A stretch of DNA of 64,000 bases from Pseudomonas chlororaphis (GCF_003731765.1 NZ_MOAL01000002.1:682001-746000), one strand, 5' to 3'. Shown: positions 53,078 through 63,827, counted from the first letter of the stretch. The notes: generated by a model not told the origin, from the letters alone. Numbers and translations are program-made.

Positions 53078-54226
53078 TCAGGTACGGTTCGCAGCGCTTT
53101 GCGGCAGATCGGCGTCGGCGCTCAATTCACGCACGGCGATATAACGCTCGCTACGACGGGTGCGGTCCATCACCTGCCCGACCAGTTGCCCACAGGCCGC
53201 ATCGATGTCTTCGCCACGGGTGGTGCGTACGGTGACATTGAAGCCGGCGTGGTGCAGTTGATCCTGGAACCGGCGAATGGCGTTGTTGCTCGGACGCTCG
53301 TAACCGGAATGCGGGAATGGGTTGAACGGGATCAGGTTGATCTTGCACGGGATGTTCTTCAGCAACTCGATCATTTCAACCGCGTGCTCGACCTTGTCGT
53401 TGATGTCCTTGAGCAAGGTGTACTCGATGGTCAGCACGCGCTTTTCGCCCAGGGACGACATATAGCGCTGGCAGGACTCGAGGAGCATTTTCAGCGGGTA
53501 CTTCTTGTTGATCGGTACCAACTGGTTGCGCAGCGCATCGTTGGGTGCGTGCAGGGACAACGCCAGGGAGACGTCGATGTGCTTGGACAGCTCATCGATC
53601 ATCGGCACCACGCCGGAGGTCGACAGGGTCACACGGCGCTTGGAGATGCCGTAACCCAGGTCGTCCATCATCAAGTGCATGGCCGCGATGACGTTGTCGA
53701 AGTTCAGCAGCGGCTCACCCATGCCCATCATCACCACGTTGGTGATAGCACGGTCGACGGTCGCCGGGACGCTGCCAAAGGATTTGTTGGCAATCCACAC
53801 CTGGCCGATGACTTCGGCGGCAGTGAGGTTGCTATTGAAGCCTTGCTTGCCGGTGGAGCAGAAACTGCAATCCAGGGCACAGCCTGCCTGGGACGAAACG
53901 CACAGAGTGCCGCGTTTGCCCTGGGGAATGTACACGGTCTCGACGCAGCTGCCGGACGCCACGCGCACCACCCATTTACGGGTGCCGTCGCTGGAGATGT
54001 CCTCGCTGACCACTTCCGGACCGCGAACTTCAGCAATGGCCTTGAGCTTGTCGCGCAAAGCCTTGCTGACGTTCGTCATGGCGTCGAAATCATCGACGCC
54101 AAAGTGGTGAATCCATTTCATTACCTGACCGGCACGGAAACGCTTCTCCCCGATTGAGTCGAAGAATTTCTCCATTTCCTGTTGAGTCAGCCCCAGCAGG
54201 TTGGTTTTTACAGTCGATGTCGTCAT
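53078..54226 (-). CDS. rlmN: Dual-specificity RNA methyltransferase RlmN
   Basis: 382 residues. Radical SAM motif [15 protein letters not shown] (CxxxCxxC), SAM-binding [17 protein letters not shown], and the methyl-carrying Cys in [22 protein letters not shown] with the second conserved Cys in the C-terminal region. It methylates A2503 of 23S rRNA and A37 of certain tRNAs. It heads the long cluster rlmN-pilW-rodZ-ispG-hisS-yfgM-bamB. Needs the [4Fe-4S] clusters supplied by the isc operon just upstream. Confidence 0.97.
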   Translation of the reverse strand: MTTSTVKTNLLGLTQQEMEKFFDSIGEKRFRAGQVMKWIHHFGVDDFDAMTNVSKALRDKLKAIAEVRGPEVVSEDISSDGTRKWVVRVASGSCVETVYIPQGKRGTLCVSSQAGCALDCSFCSTGKQGFNSNLTAAEVIGQVWIANKSFGSVPATVDRAITNVVMMGMGEPLLNFDNVIAAMHLMMDDLGYGISKRRVTLSTSGVVPMIDELSKHIDVSLALSLHAPNDALRNQLVPINKKYPLKMLLESCQRYMSSLGEKRVLTIEYTLLKDINDKVEHAVEMIELLKNIPCKINLIPFNPFPHSGYERPSNNAIRRFQDQLHHAGFNVTVRTTRGEDIDAACGQLVGQVMDRTRRSERYIAVRELSADADLPQSAANRT

Positions 54227-54254
54227 GGATTCACCTTCACTCTTAAGCCAATGC

Positions 54255-54680
54255 TTAGCGAGTGGTTACTTCAGTAGCTGCGAAGAAGTACGAGATTTCA
54301 CGAGCAGCAGCGGCTTCGGAATCCGAACCGTGTACAGCGTTGGCGTCGATGGAATCAGCGAAGTCAGCACGGATGGTGCCAGCAGCAGCTTCTTTAGGGT
54401 TGGTAGCGCCCATCAGCTCACGGTTCAGAGCGATAGCGTTTTCGCCTTCCAGAACCTGAACAACAACAGGACCGGAGATCATGAAGGCAACCAGGTCGCC
54501 GAAGAAACCACGAGCGCTGTGCTCAGCGTAGAAGCCTTCGGCTTCAGCTTTGGACAGTTGCTTGAGTTTCGAAGCTACAACCTTCAGGCCGGCTTTTTCG
54601 AAACGAGTGGTGATCTCGCCGATGACGTTTTTTGCAACAGCGTCAGGCTTGATGATGGAGAAAGTACGTTGAACAGCCAT
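54255..54680 (-). CDS. ndk: Nucleoside diphosphate kinase
   Basis: 141 residues. NDK signature with the phosphorylated His in NAVHGSDS (H117) and [17 protein letters not shown] at the start. It equilibrates NTP and NDP pools. Full family length. Promoter probably overlaps the terminator at 54715-54741 upstream. Confidence 0.98.
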   Translation of the reverse strand: MAVQRTFSIIKPDAVAKNVIGEITTRFEKAGLKVVASKLKQLSKAEAEGFYAEHSARGFFGDLVAFMISGPVVVQVLEGENAIALNRELMGATNPKEAAAGTIRADFADSIDANAVHGSDSEAAAAREISYFFAATEVTTR

Positions 54681-54714
54681 GGTGTAACTCCAGAAACGGT
54701 AATTTGCGAAAAAT

Positions 54715-54741
54715 TAAACCCGCGAATTATACGCGGGTTTA
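54715..54741 (-). terminator. Terminator after iscX with an embedded TATAAT
   Basis: TAAACCCGCG pairs with CGCGGGTTTA around a 7-base loop; leftward it is followed by AATTTTT. The loop itself reads TATAATT on the minus strand, a perfect -10 hexamer about 45 bp before the ndk ATG, so the isc terminator and the ndk promoter may overlap. Confidence 0.7.
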
Positions 54742-54772
54742 TAGGGATTGCCTAACTGCGTACGTTGCGGAA

Positions 54773-54973
54773 TCAGTCCGCTTCTTCGATCCAGGCCGCC
54801 TGAATGGCTTCAAGAACCTTCTCGCCACCGCGAGCGGCGTCGTCACTGAATTCCGGCAGTGCCAGAACCCATTTGTGCAGATCGACAAAGTTCACGTAGC
54901 GCGGATCCACGTCCGGCTTCGACTCGGCCAACTGAATGGCGATTTCCAGCACATCAACCCACTTGAGACTCAT
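54773..54973 (-). CDS. iscX: Fe-S cluster assembly protein IscX
   Basis: 66 residues, the usual IscX length; SLKWVDVLEIAIQLAESKPDVDPRYVNFVDLHKWVLALPEF is the family hallmark. A small acidic protein that binds IscS and iron and tunes cluster assembly. Last gene of the isc operon, 14 bp after fdx. Confidence 0.96.
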   Translation of the reverse strand: MSLKWVDVLEIAIQLAESKPDVDPRYVNFVDLHKWVLALPEFSDDAARGGEKVLEAIQAAWIEEAD

Positions 54974-54987
54974 GAAAACTCCTTGAA

Positions 54988-55329
54988 TCAGTGCGGCGCT
55001 TCGGCGGCGTGGTTGAGCGAGTATTTCGGGATTTCGATGGTCAGGTCTTCATCACCGACGATCGCCTGGCACGCGAGGCGCGACTGGGCTTCCAGACCCC
55101 AGGCCTTGTCCAGCAGGTCTTCTTCCAGCTCGTCAGCCTCGTTCAGCGAGTCAAAACCCTCGCGCACGATGCAGTGACAGGTGGTGCAGGCACTGACGCC
55201 GCCACAGGCGCTTTCGATCTCGATGTGATGGTCATGCGCCACGTCGAGCACAGACACACCCGGCTCAACCTCGACAACCAGACCGTCCGGGCAAAACACG
55301 GCGTGTGGCAGAAAAATGATCTGCGGCAT
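54988..55329 (-). CDS. fdx: ISC-type [2Fe-2S] ferredoxin
   Basis: 113 residues. Cluster ligands CGGVSACTTCHCIV (C-x5-C-x2-C) with a fourth Cys near RLACQAIVGDEDLTIEIP. It supplies electrons for cluster building on IscU. Starts 3 bp after hscA. Confidence 0.97.
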   Translation of the reverse strand: MPQIIFLPHAVFCPDGLVVEVEPGVSVLDVAHDHHIEIESACGGVSACTTCHCIVREGFDSLNEADELEEDLLDKAWGLEAQSRLACQAIVGDEDLTIEIPKYSLNHAAEAPH

Positions 55330-55332
55330 CAG

Positions 55333-57195
55333 TTATTCCTCGATTTCATTCAAGTTGCGCCCCGCCAACGCGGCTTTCACCGTCGAATCCAGGCGGCGGG
55401 CAGCAAAGGCATCGGTCACTTGCGACAGACGCTTGGTCTGCTGCTCGATGGCGTAACCATCGGTGCCACGCATCAATTCAGTCAGTTCCTGCATCTGCAA
55501 CTCAATGACCATGCGCTCTTCAGCATCCAGCAAACGCTCGCCGTCGACATCCAGAGCGCCCTGCACCGCTTCGATCAGGCGCTGGGCATCGACCTGCTGC
55601 TCGCGCAGCACGCGGGCGACCTTGTCGTCACTGGCGTATTGGAAAGAATCCTTGAGCATTTTGGCGATTTCGCCGTCCGTCAGGCCATAGGAAGGCTTGA
55701 CCTGGATGCTGGCCTCGACGCCCGAGCCCAGCTCTCGAGCGGCAACGCTGAGTAGACCATCGGCGTCCACCTGGAAGGTCACGCGAATCTTCGCCGCACC
55801 CGCCACCATGGGCGGAATGCCGCGCAGCTCAAAACGCGCCAGGGAGCGGCAATCGCTGATCAGTTCACGCTCGCCCTGGAGCACATGAATCATCATGGCC
55901 GACTGGCCGTCTTTGTAGGTGGTGAAATCCTGGGCCCGAGCGACTGGAATGGTGGTGTTGCGCGGAATCACCTTTTCCATCAGCCCACCCATGGTTTCCA
56001 GCCCCAGGGACAGCGGAATCACGTCCAACAGCAGCAGTTCGCCGCCTTCACGCTTGTTGCCGGCCAGCGTATCGGCCTGGATCGCAGCACCGATGGCCAC
56101 GACCTGGTCCGGGTCGATCTCGGTCAGCGGCTGGCGACCGAACATGTCGGCCACAGCTTCGCGCACTCGCGGCACACGGGTCGAACCACCGACCATGACT
56201 ACAGCCTGGACTTCGTCCAACTCGATATTGGAATCACGCACGGCACGCCGGCAAGCCTTGAGGCTGCGAACAACCATGGGTTCGATCAGCGCATCGAAGG
56301 CGTCACGGGTCAGCGGTGCACGCCAGTCGCCATAGACCACTTCGACCGACGCGGCGTCGGTCAGGGCTTCCTTGGCGGCACAGGCGGTTTGCAGCAGATT
56401 GCGTTGCGCGCCCGGATCCAGATCGGCGGACAGGCCCGCACTCTCGATGATCCAGCTGGCAATGGCGTGGTCGAAGTCATCGCCGCCCAGGGCGCTATCG
56501 CCGCCGGTGGCCAGTACTTCAAACACGCCACCAGTCAGGCGCAGGATGGAAATATCAAAGGTGCCGCCGCCCAGGTCATAGATGGCCACCACGCCTTCAG
56601 CGTGCTGATCCAGGCCGTAGGCCACAGCAGCTGCGGTGGGCTCGTTGAGCAAACGCAGCACGTTGAGGCCGGCCAGCTTGGCCGCGTCCTTGGTCGCCTG
56701 GCGTTGCGCATCGTCGAAATAGGCCGGAACGGTGATCACCGCGCCCACCAATTCGCCACCCAATGTGGATTCGGCGCGCTGACGCAGCACCTTGAGGATA
56801 TCGGCGGACACTTCAACCGGGCTTTTCGGCCCTTGCACCGTCTCGATAAACGGCATGTGCGACTCGCCATCGACAAAACGGTACGGCAGCTGCTCGCCCA
56901 ATTGCTTGACGTCGGACAGACCACGACCCATCAAGCGCTTGACCGACAGCACGGTATTCAAAGGATCGGCAGACGCTGCCAGGCGAGCGGATTCGCCCAC
57001 TTCGACACGATCAGCGTGATAGCGCACCGCGGAAGGCAGGATCACTTGACCCTGCGCGTCAGGCAGCGGCTCGGAAAGACCACTGCGCAATGCAGCGACC
57101 AGCGAATTGGTAGTGCCCAAGTCTATCCCCACAGCCAGGCGACGCTGGTGCGGTTGAGGACTTTGGCCGGGTTCGGCGATCTGCAGTAGGGCCAT
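55333..57195 (-). CDS. hscA: Fe-S biogenesis chaperone HscA (Hsp70)
   Basis: 620 residues. Hsp70 nucleotide domain: [72 protein letters not shown]. The substrate domain begins around [26 protein letters not shown]. It pairs with HscB to release clusters from IscU, binding the LPPVK motif seen in the IscU here. Gap to hscB is 51 bp. Confidence 0.97.
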   Translation of the reverse strand: MALLQIAEPGQSPQPHQRRLAVGIDLGTTNSLVAALRSGLSEPLPDAQGQVILPSAVRYHADRVEVGESARLAASADPLNTVLSVKRLMGRGLSDVKQLGEQLPYRFVDGESHMPFIETVQGPKSPVEVSADILKVLRQRAESTLGGELVGAVITVPAYFDDAQRQATKDAAKLAGLNVLRLLNEPTAAAVAYGLDQHAEGVVAIYDLGGGTFDISILRLTGGVFEVLATGGDSALGGDDFDHAIASWIIESAGLSADLDPGAQRNLLQTACAAKEALTDAASVEVVYGDWRAPLTRDAFDALIEPMVVRSLKACRRAVRDSNIELDEVQAVVMVGGSTRVPRVREAVADMFGRQPLTEIDPDQVVAIGAAIQADTLAGNKREGGELLLLDVIPLSLGLETMGGLMEKVIPRNTTIPVARAQDFTTYKDGQSAMMIHVLQGERELISDCRSLARFELRGIPPMVAGAAKIRVTFQVDADGLLSVAARELGSGVEASIQVKPSYGLTDGEIAKMLKDSFQYASDDKVARVLREQQVDAQRLIEAVQGALDVDGERLLDAEERMVIELQMQELTELMRGTDGYAIEQQTKRLSQVTDAFAARRLDSTVKAALAGRNLNEIEE

Positions 57196-57246
57196 GCTTA
57201 TCAGGACTTATCTGTATATCAGGCGTGCGACCGGGGCGGCACTGGG

Positions 57247-57768
57247 TTAATCGTCGAGGCGCTCTTCTAACTGGCGCACTTCGTAGGTGAGCTTGTCGAG
57301 GAACTGCATGCGCCGCATCAGGCGTTCAGCCTGTTCACGTTGCGCCGCATCATCCCAACAGGCTGCGAAGCTTTCGTTCAATTCATCCTGAGCCGATTTC
57401 AGACGGCGCTTGAAGGCGGCTACACCACCCAGGTCGGCACTGTCTTGCAGGTCTTCGAGCTCTTCGCGCCATTGCATCTGCTGCAGAAGAAACTCCGGAT
57501 CATGCACCGTGACCTCCAGCGGCAGCTCACCCCCATTCAAGGCGAGCAAGTAACGTGCGCGCTTGGGAGGACTTTTGAGCGTCTGGTAGGCCTCGTTGAG
57601 GCTCGCGGACTGTTCCAGCGCCAAGCGCTGCTCGCGCTCGCTGGCATCGGCAAAACGGTCCGGATGAACACCACGCGCCAACTCACGGTAGCGCGTAGCC
57701 AGCTGCTCGAGATCCAGGCGAAAGCCGGGCTGCAGCTCAAATAAAGCGAAATGACAAGGAGTACCCAC
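57247..57768 (-). CDS. hscB: Fe-S biogenesis co-chaperone HscB (J protein)
   Basis: 173 residues from GTG at 57768; GAGG nine bases upstream and the family N-terminus [18 protein letters not shown] support this over an upstream frame extension. J domain with HPDRF (HPD motif) at about residue 31, then the C-terminal IscU-binding helices ([13 protein letters not shown]). It activates HscA ATPase and delivers IscU. Eight bp after iscA. Confidence 0.95.
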   Translation of the reverse strand: MGTPCHFALFELQPGFRLDLEQLATRYRELARGVHPDRFADASEREQRLALEQSASLNEAYQTLKSPPKRARYLLALNGGELPLEVTVHDPEFLLQQMQWREELEDLQDSADLGGVAAFKRRLKSAQDELNESFAACWDDAAQREQAERLMRRMQFLDKLTYEVRQLEERLDD

Positions 57769-57776
57769 GAGAAGCC

Positions 57777-58100
57777 TCAGATGTTGAAGCTTTCGCCGCA
57801 GCCACATTCACCGCGCACGTTGGGGTTGTTGAACTTGAAGCCTTCGTTCAACCCTTCCTTGACGAAATCCAGCTCGGTGCCGTCCAGGTAGGTCAGGCTT
57901 TTCGGGTCGATGATCACTTTCTCGCCGTGACTTTCGAACACCTGATCCTCTTCACCCACCTCGTCGACGAACTCCAGCACATAGGCAAGGCCGGAACAGC
58001 CTGTGGTGCGGACACCCAGACGAATCCCATCACCTTTGCCGCGCCCATTGAGGGAACGTCGCACGTGTTGAGCAGCCGCTTCTGTCATGCTGATAGCCAT
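57777..58100 (-). CDS. iscA: Iron-sulfur assembly protein IscA
   Basis: 107 residues, A-type carrier: [15 protein letters not shown] supplies the first Cys and [10 protein letters not shown] the CxC pair at the C-terminus. It accepts or delivers clusters to target proteins. Between iscU and hscB in the standard isc order. Confidence 0.97.
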   Translation of the reverse strand: MAISMTEAAAQHVRRSLNGRGKGDGIRLGVRTTGCSGLAYVLEFVDEVGEEDQVFESHGEKVIIDPKSLTYLDGTELDFVKEGLNEGFKFNNPNVRGECGCGESFNI

Positions 58101-58146
58101 CGTGACTCCTTACTTGTCGCTCAATCTGTGAAAGCTGAATCCGAAA

Positions 58147-58533
58147 TCAGATCAGGCCTTTCTTCTGCTTGTAATCGCGAACAGCGGCCTTGATGGCGTC
58201 TTCAGCGAGTACCGAGCAGTGGATTTTTACTGGCGGCAGGGCCAGCTCTTCAGCCAACTGAGTGTTCTTGATGGTCTCTGCTTCATCCAGAGTCTTGCCT
58301 TTCATCCACTCGGTAGCCAGGGAGCTGGAAGCGATAGCCGAACCGCAGCCGTAGGTCTTGAACTTGGCGTCTTCGATGATGCCTTGCTCGTTGACCTTGA
58401 TCTGCAGACGCATCACGTCGCCGCACGCCGGAGCGCCGACCATGCCGGTGCCGACGTCAGGATCTTCCGCGTTCATCTTGCCGACGTTGCGCGGGTTCTC
58501 GTAGTGGTCGATGACCTTTTCGCTGTAAGCCAT
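58147..58533 (-). CDS. iscU: Fe-S scaffold protein IscU
   Basis: 128 residues. Three scaffold cysteines in GAPACGDVMRL, TYGCGSAIASSS and KIHCSVLAEDAI; the HscA recognition LPPVK is in ELALPPVKIHC. Clusters are built here from IscS-derived sulfur. Sits 96 bp after iscS. Confidence 0.98.
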   Translation of the reverse strand: MAYSEKVIDHYENPRNVGKMNAEDPDVGTGMVGAPACGDVMRLQIKVNEQGIIEDAKFKTYGCGSAIASSSLATEWMKGKTLDEAETIKNTQLAEELALPPVKIHCSVLAEDAIKAAVRDYKQKKGLI

Positions 58534-58629
58534 GATTCTTAATCCTCACTCATCAGAGAGTCGCTCTTGGGGTTCCGTACACCGCCGTTGCCGACACGCT
58601 CTACAGAACCCGTTTGCGGCGACTTATAT

Positions 58630-59844
58630 TCAGTGTGCCGCCCACTCGATCTTCGAGATATCGACACCATCTTTGAACATGTCCCACAGCGGCGACAGAG
58701 CGCGCAGCTTGGTAACGGCCTCGCAGACTTTCTGCGCGGCGTAATCGATTTCTTCTTCGGTGGTGAAACGGCCGAAGGTGAAGCGGATCGAGCTGTGTGC
58801 CAGTTCGTCGTTGCGGCCCAGGGCGCGCAGTACGTATGAAGGCTCCAGGGATGCCGAGGTGCAAGCCGAACCGGACGATACTGCCAGGTCCTTGAGGGCC
58901 ATGATCAGCGACTCGCCTTCAACGTAGTTGAAGCTCAGGTTCAGGTTGTGCGGTACGCGGGCGGTCATGCTGCCGTTGATGTACAGCTCTTCCAAGTGCT
59001 CGACCTGCTGGTAGAAACGGTCGCTCAAGGCTTTGATGCGAACGTTCTCGGCAGCCATGTCTTCCTTGGCAACGCGGAAGGCTTCACCCATGCCGACGAT
59101 CTGGTGAGTGGCCAGGGTGCCGGAACGCATGCCGCGCTCATGACCGCCGCCGTGCATGGTGGCTTCCAGGCGCACACGCGGCTTGCGGCTGACGTACAGC
59201 GCGCCAATGCCTTTAGGGCCGTAGGTTTTGTGGGCAGAGAAAGACATCAGGTCGACTTTCAGCGCCTGCAGGTCGATCTCGACCTTGCCGGTGGACTGAG
59301 CACCATCAACGTGGAACAGGATGCCTTTGGAACGGGTCAGCTCGCCGATGGCGGCAATGTCGTTCACGGTGCCGATTTCGTTGTTCACGTGCATGATCGA
59401 CACCAGGATGGTGTCGTCGCGCAGGGCGGCTTCAACCATGGCCGGGGTGATCAGGCCGTCTTCACCGGGCTCGATGTAGGTGACTTCGAAGCCTTCACGC
59501 TCAAGTTGGCGCATGGTGTCCAGGACAGCCTTGTGCTCGATCTTCGAGGTGATCAGGTGCTTGCCCTTGGTGTGATAGAAATGCGCGACACCCTTGATTG
59601 CCAGGTTGTCGGACTCGGTAGCACCGGAAGTCCAGACGATTTCACGCGGGTCGGCGTTCACCAGGTCAGCCACTTGGCGACGGGCATTTTCCACCGACTC
59701 TTCAGCCTTCCAGCCGAACACGTGAGAGCGGGACGCCGGGTTACCGAAGTTTCCGTCGACCAGCAGGCATTCACTCATCTTTTGCGCGACACGCGGATCA
59801 ACCGGGGTGGTCGCTGAGTAATCAAGGTAAATCGGCAATTTCAT
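58630..59844 (-). CDS. iscS: Cysteine desulfurase IscS
   Basis: 404 residues. PLP lysine in [18 protein letters not shown]; the catalytic Cys loop is [23 protein letters not shown]-terminal [19 protein letters not shown]. It releases sulfur from cysteine for Fe-S clusters, tRNA thiolation and cofactors. Second gene of the isc operon, 50 bp after iscR. Confidence 0.98.
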   Translation of the reverse strand: MKLPIYLDYSATTPVDPRVAQKMSECLLVDGNFGNPASRSHVFGWKAEESVENARRQVADLVNADPREIVWTSGATESDNLAIKGVAHFYHTKGKHLITSKIEHKAVLDTMRQLEREGFEVTYIEPGEDGLITPAMVEAALRDDTILVSIMHVNNEIGTVNDIAAIGELTRSKGILFHVDGAQSTGKVEIDLQALKVDLMSFSAHKTYGPKGIGALYVSRKPRVRLEATMHGGGHERGMRSGTLATHQIVGMGEAFRVAKEDMAAENVRIKALSDRFYQQVEHLEELYINGSMTARVPHNLNLSFNYVEGESLIMALKDLAVSSGSACTSASLEPSYVLRALGRNDELAHSSIRFTFGRFTTEEEIDYAAQKVCEAVTKLRALSPLWDMFKDGVDISKIEWAAH

Positions 59845-59894
59845 GGACTCTCTCCTAAATCAGGCTGGCTGGCGTACCGCTAGCTCTTTGGCTG

Positions 59895-60386
59895 TCATTC
59901 GACGGCGGACGCTTCAATCTTGTCCAGGCGCGGCGCCTTGCCATTACAGCGGCGCTGATCCTGACGCTGGGCTACCTCTTGTACCTCACGGCGAGTCACA
60001 AGGTCAGCCAAGCTGATACCGCTTAGAAATTCGTGAATCTGCAGGCTCAGATCGCACCACAAGTGGTGGGTCAGACAGGTGTCGCCGGCATGGCAATCAC
60101 CGAGCCCTTGGCATTTGGTGGCATCGACCGACTCGTTTACCGCATCGATCACCTGGGCGACCTGGATCCCTTGCATGTCACGCGACAGCTGATAGCCGCC
60201 GCCTGGACCACGCACACTGGAGACCAGGTTGCTGCGGCGCAGCTTGGCAAAAAGCTGTTCGAGATAAGACAGGGAGATGCCTTGGCGCTCTGAGATATCG
60301 GCCAGTGACACCGGGCCATGTTGCGCGTGCAACGCCAGATCGAGCATGGCGGTTACCGCGTATCGGCCTTTAGTAGTGAGTCGCAT
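59895..60386 (-). CDS. iscR: Fe-S cluster regulator IscR
   Basis: 163 residues from ATG at 60386 ([11 protein letters not shown]). Rrf2-type winged helix ([37 protein letters not shown]) and the three cluster Cys in [20 protein letters not shown] with the fourth ligand His. Holo-IscR represses the isc operon when clusters are plentiful. Two IscR-type sites lie just upstream. An in-frame extension to 60527 would be untypical. Confidence 0.96.
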   Translation of the reverse strand: MRLTTKGRYAVTAMLDLALHAQHGPVSLADISERQGISLSYLEQLFAKLRRSNLVSSVRGPGGGYQLSRDMQGIQVAQVIDAVNESVDATKCQGLGDCHAGDTCLTHHLWCDLSLQIHEFLSGISLADLVTRREVQEVAQRQDQRRCNGKAPRLDKIEASAVE

Positions 60387-60427
60387 GGACAGGTACCACG
60401 GAGTTTCGGAATGGAGGCGAGTATGTA

Positions 60428-60478
60428 ATACCCGAGCAATCGAGTCAACTATAAGACCAACTACTTTAGTCGGGTTTA
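60428..60478. promoter_or_regulatory. Two adjacent type-1 IscR sites in the isc promoter
   Basis: Site 1 is at 60428-60452: on the minus strand ATAGTTGACT-N5-GCTCGGGTAT, close to the type-1 consensus. Site 2 is centred at 60456-60475: minus ACCCGACTAAAGTAGTTGGT. The two abut, as in the tandem sites of E. coli iscR. Both lie 40-90 bp before the iscR ATG and mediate autorepression by holo-IscR. Confidence 0.75.
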
Positions 60479-60622
60479 CCCACAAAACAGCGCGCGAATC
60501 ATAGCAAAGTCTGCGGCGTAATGGCACAGCCCCATGGGAGCAACTGACCTGCGGGTCGCTTTTGACACCTGCGACCCACTCACTGCCCCATCAGCCCGAA
60601 TAAAGAACCGGCAAACCGGGAC

Positions 60623-61399
60623 TTAGCCGACCTGGCTGTCGCCCTTATCCTTGACCTCGGCGAAGTCCTCGTCACGCAGCACCGGCAGATCCTTCGCGCA
60701 GTAGTTACTGCCCAACTCCGTCAAGGCGCCGCACATACCTTCGAGACGACCATCAACAGCCTGCAGATGATCGAGCAGCTGGCCAATAGCCCGCGCCACC
60801 GGATCCGGCATGTCCTCACTGACGCCATAGGCATCGAAGCCGAGCTTTTCCGCCATGGCCTTGCGCTTGGCTTCCTGCTCATCACTGGACTTCATGATGA
60901 TACGACCGGGAATCCCCACCACCGTGGCACCCGCTGGCACAGCCTTGGTAACCACTGCGTTGGAGCCCACCTTGGCGCCGGCACCGACCGTAAACGGCCC
61001 CAACACCTTGGCACCCGCCCCCACCACCACGCCATTTTCCAGGGTCGGGTGACGCTTGCCCTTGTTCCAACTGGTGCCACCCAGGGTGACACCCTGATAA
61101 AGCGTGACGTCATCGCCAATCTCGGCGGTTTCACCAATCACAATGCCCATGCCGTGATCGATAAAGAAGCGACGACCAACCTTGGCACCCGGATGAATCT
61201 CGATGCCCGTCAACCAACGACCGAAGTTCGACACCAGGCGCGCCAACCACTTCCACCCCATCCCCCACAAGGCACCGGACAAGCGATGGATCCAGATCGC
61301 GTGCATGCCCGGGTAGCAGGTCAGCACTTCAAAGGCATTGCGCGCCGCCGGGTCACGATGGAACACGCTTTGGATATCTTCACGCAAACGCTCGAACAT
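60623..61399 (-). CDS. cysE: Serine O-acetyltransferase
   Basis: 258 residues from the second ATG (61399), spaced six bases from AAGGA; the preceding ATG (61402) is too close to it. The C-terminal left-handed beta-helix includes [32 protein letters not shown] and [36 protein letters not shown], with the catalytic His in FIDHG and the CysE loop HPTLENG. It makes O-acetylserine for cysteine synthesis, the sulfur donor used by IscS nearby. The ATG shares bases with the trmJ stop. Confidence 0.96.
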   Translation of the reverse strand: MFERLREDIQSVFHRDPAARNAFEVLTCYPGMHAIWIHRLSGALWGMGWKWLARLVSNFGRWLTGIEIHPGAKVGRRFFIDHGMGIVIGETAEIGDDVTLYQGVTLGGTSWNKGKRHPTLENGVVVGAGAKVLGPFTVGAGAKVGSNAVVTKAVPAGATVVGIPGRIIMKSSDEQEAKRKAMAEKLGFDAYGVSEDMPDPVARAIGQLLDHLQAVDGRLEGMCGALTELGSNYCAKDLPVLRDEDFAEVKDKGDSQVG

Positions 61400-62172
61400 C
61401 ATTGATCCTTCCGCTTTTGCAGCTCGCCACGGGCCGCTTTCTGGGTTTCCGTGAGAATGCCGCGCAATATATTCATTTCCGCCCGACTGACCGAGCTACG
61501 ACCGTACAAGCGGCGCAAGCGCGCCATCAAGTGCCGTGGTTTTTCCGGATCGAGGAAGTCGATGGCCACCAGCGTCTGCTGCAGATGCTCATAGAACCGC
61601 TCCAACTCATCCATGGTCGCCAGCTCATCACTGCGCGGCGACGCCACTTCATCTTTCTCGACCTTGCTTGGCCGGCCTTCAGCCGCCAGCCAGGACATGC
61701 GCACCTCATAGGCCAGCACCTGCACCGCCGTCGCCAGGTTCAGGGAGCTGAACGCCGGGTCCGACGGAATGTGCACGTGAAAGTGACATCGCTGCAGCTC
61801 GTCATTGGTCAGCCCGGAGTCTTCGCGCCCGAAGACCAGGGCTATCTCGGCACCCTGCCCGGCCTCTTCGACTACCTTGACCCCGGACTCACGGGGATCC
61901 AGCAGCGGCCATGGAATACGCCGATCACGGGCACTGGTGCCGAACACCAAGGTGCACCCCACCAGGGCCTCTTCCAAATTGGCGACGACCTGGGCGTTTT
62001 CAAGGATATCGGTAGCACCCGAGGCGCGCGCATCGGCCTCGTGGTGAGGGAAGACCCGCGGCTCGACCAGCACCAGCCGCGACAAGCCCATGTTCTTCAT
62101 GGCTCGCGCAGCCCCACCGATATTCCCGGGATGACTGGTATTAACCAGGACGACACGAATGTTCTGCAGCAA
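61399..62172 (-). CDS. trmJ: tRNA (cytidine/uridine-32 2'-O)-methyltransferase TrmJ
   Basis: 257 residues if started at TTG 62172, matching the usual length; GAGAG eight bases upstream supports it, and no ATG lies at the conserved N-terminus ([26 protein letters not shown]). SPOUT-fold SAM motifs: [29 protein letters not shown] and [22 protein letters not shown]. It 2'-O-methylates position 32 of several tRNAs; in P. aeruginosa it links to oxidative-stress resistance. Directly precedes cysE, coupled by TGATG. Confidence 0.93.
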   Translation of the reverse strand: MLQNIRVVLVNTSHPGNIGGAARAMKNMGLSRLVLVEPRVFPHHEADARASGATDILENAQVVANLEEALVGCTLVFGTSARDRRIPWPLLDPRESGVKVVEEAGQGAEIALVFGREDSGLTNDELQRCHFHVHIPSDPAFSSLNLATAVQVLAYEVRMSWLAAEGRPSKVEKDEVASPRSDELATMDELERFYEHLQQTLVAIDFLDPEKPRHLMARLRRLYGRSSVSRAEMNILRGILTETQKAARGELQKRKDQ

Positions 62173-62317
62173 GGGAGGCGCTCTCGGACGGGGGAAAGGG
62201 GAGCAAATCTTACAGAGCATCGGAAAGTTAAGCTACGAAAGCGCACGCCGGCCTTCATCTGTAAAAGTTTTCTGCTAGAATGCCCGGCTTTCTTTAACAA
62301 CCTTAGGTGACACATCC

Positions 62318-63136
62318 ATGCAGCCAATGCTGAATATCGCGCTGCGCGCCGCCCGCAGCGCCAGTGAATTGATTTTCCGCTCCATCGAGCGCCTGGATAC
62401 CATCAAGGTCGACGAAAAAGACGCCAAAGACTACGTATCCGAAGTTGATCGTGCCGCAGAGCAGAAGATCATCGACGCGCTGCGTAAAGCCTACCCAAAC
62501 CACTCCATCCTCGGTGAAGAAACCGGCCTGCACGCCGGTAACGGCATCGAAGGCGAAGAGTACCTGTGGATCATCGATCCACTGGACGGCACCACCAACT
62601 TCCTGCGTGGCATTCCGCACTTCGCTGTCAGCATCGCCTGCAAATACCGTGGTCGCCTGGAACACGCCGTGGTCCTGGACCCGGTTCGCCAGGAAGAATT
62701 CACCGCCAGTCGTGGCCGTGGCGCCCAACTGAATGGTCGTCGCCTGCGCGTCAGCGGTCGCACCAGCCTCGATGGCGCCCTGCTGGGTACCGGCTTCCCA
62801 TTCCGCGACGATCAGATGGACAACCTCGACAACTACCTGGGCATGTTCCGCGCCCTGGTTGGCCAGACTGCCGGCATCCGTCGCGCAGGCGCCGCCAGCC
62901 TGGACCTGGCCTACGTCGCTGCCGGTCGTTTCGATGCGTTCTGGGAGTCGGGCCTGTCCGAGTGGGACATGGCTGCAGGCGCCCTGCTGATCCAGGAAGC
63001 TGGCGGCCTGGTGAGCGACTTCACTGGCGGCCATGACTTCCTGGAAAAAGGCCATGTGGTTGCAGGCAACACCAAATGCTTCAAAGCGGTCCTGACCGCC
63101 ATCCAGCCGCACCTGCCGGCTTCGCTGAAGCGCTAA
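62318..63136 (+). CDS. suhB: Inositol monophosphatase SuhB
   Basis: 272 residues. Metal and phosphate site motifs: LGEETG, WIIDPLDGTTNFLRGIPHFAVSIA (the IMPase signature) and SEWDMAAGALLIQEAGG. SuhB hydrolyses inositol phosphate but also acts in rRNA antitermination with NusA/B/E/G, and in P. aeruginosa affects motility and virulence switching. It is divergent from trmJ, a common order. A strong terminator follows. Confidence 0.97.
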   Translation: MQPMLNIALRAARSASELIFRSIERLDTIKVDEKDAKDYVSEVDRAAEQKIIDALRKAYPNHSILGEETGLHAGNGIEGEEYLWIIDPLDGTTNFLRGIPHFAVSIACKYRGRLEHAVVLDPVRQEEFTASRGRGAQLNGRRLRVSGRTSLDGALLGTGFPFRDDQMDNLDNYLGMFRALVGQTAGIRRAGAASLDLAYVAAGRFDAFWESGLSEWDMAAGALLIQEAGGLVSDFTGGHDFLEKGHVVAGNTKCFKAVLTAIQPHLPASLKR

Positions 63137-63147
63137 GCAACAGCGAC

Positions 63148-63177
63148 AAAAAAAGCACCCCGAGGGGTGCTTTTTTT
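63148..63177. terminator. Rho-independent terminator after suhB
   Basis: AAGCACCCC and GGGGTGCTT with A and T tracts on either side (seven T after the stem), 12 bp after the stop. Confidence 0.92.
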
Positions 63178-63198
63178 ATGCCCGTAAAACACCAACCT

Positions 63199-63263
63199 GT
63201 AGGAGCCGACTTGCCGACGAAGACAACCTCAAGACCGACGATCGCCAGCAAGCTGGCTCCTAC
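63199..63263. repeat. Short REPIN-like element after suhB
   Basis: GTAGGAGCCGACTTGCCGAC at the left and CGCCAGCAAGCTGGCTCCTAC at the right are inverted REP cores, diverged from those at 6929-7341 and with a shorter loop. Confidence 0.7.
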
Positions 63264-63272
63264 AGTGGAGGG

Positions 63273-63827
63273 TTATTGCCCGGGTTGATTTTCGTTCTGA
63301 CCGAGGATCAGACGACCGTCTTTATCCACTGGAATCTGATTGCCTGGATCACGATCCATCCGCACCTGGCCTTGCTTGCCGCCCAGGTCGTACTTCACGT
63401 CATAACCCACGACCTTGTCGCTGATGTCATTGACCGTGTTGCAGCGGGTTTGCGTGGTGGTGTACGTATCACGCTCCTGCATGCCTTCCTGCACTTTGTT
63501 ACCGGCATAACCACCGCCGACCGCACCAGCCACCGTGGCGAGCTTCTTGCCATTGCCGCCGCCCACCATGTTGCCGAGCAGACCGCCGCCGACCGCACCG
63601 ACCACCGTCCCCAGGATCTGATGCTCATCCTTGACCGGCTTCTGCCGAGTCACGGCGACATCCTTGCAGACTTCACGAGGGGTCTTGATCTGTTGTTTGA
63701 CCGGCTGAACTGCCAGCACTTGCGCATACTCAGGGCCGCCTTTAACCAGGCTGTAGGTGGCAACAGCACCCCCGGCGGTGACACCGACAGCACCCAATAC
63801 CGCACCCACCAGCAACGACTTGTTCAT
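63273..63827 (-). CDS. Glycine-zipper 2TM domain protein
   Basis: 184 residues. N-terminal hydrophobic KSLLVGAVLGAVGVTAGGAVATYSLV may be a signal or anchor. The central GTVVGAVGGGLLGNMVGGG and GAVGGGYAGNKVQEGM are glycine-zipper repeats of the SlyB/RcnB-like type. Two Cys lie at REVCKDV and TRCNTVND. Relatives sit between suhB and secF in pseudomonads. The predicted location is the periplasm or envelope; function unknown. Confidence 0.88.
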   Translation of the reverse strand: MNKSLLVGAVLGAVGVTAGGAVATYSLVKGGPEYAQVLAVQPVKQQIKTPREVCKDVAVTRQKPVKDEHQILGTVVGAVGGGLLGNMVGGGNGKKLATVAGAVGGGYAGNKVQEGMQERDTYTTTQTRCNTVNDISDKVVGYDVKYDLGGKQGQVRMDRDPGNQIPVDKDGRLILGQNENQPGQ

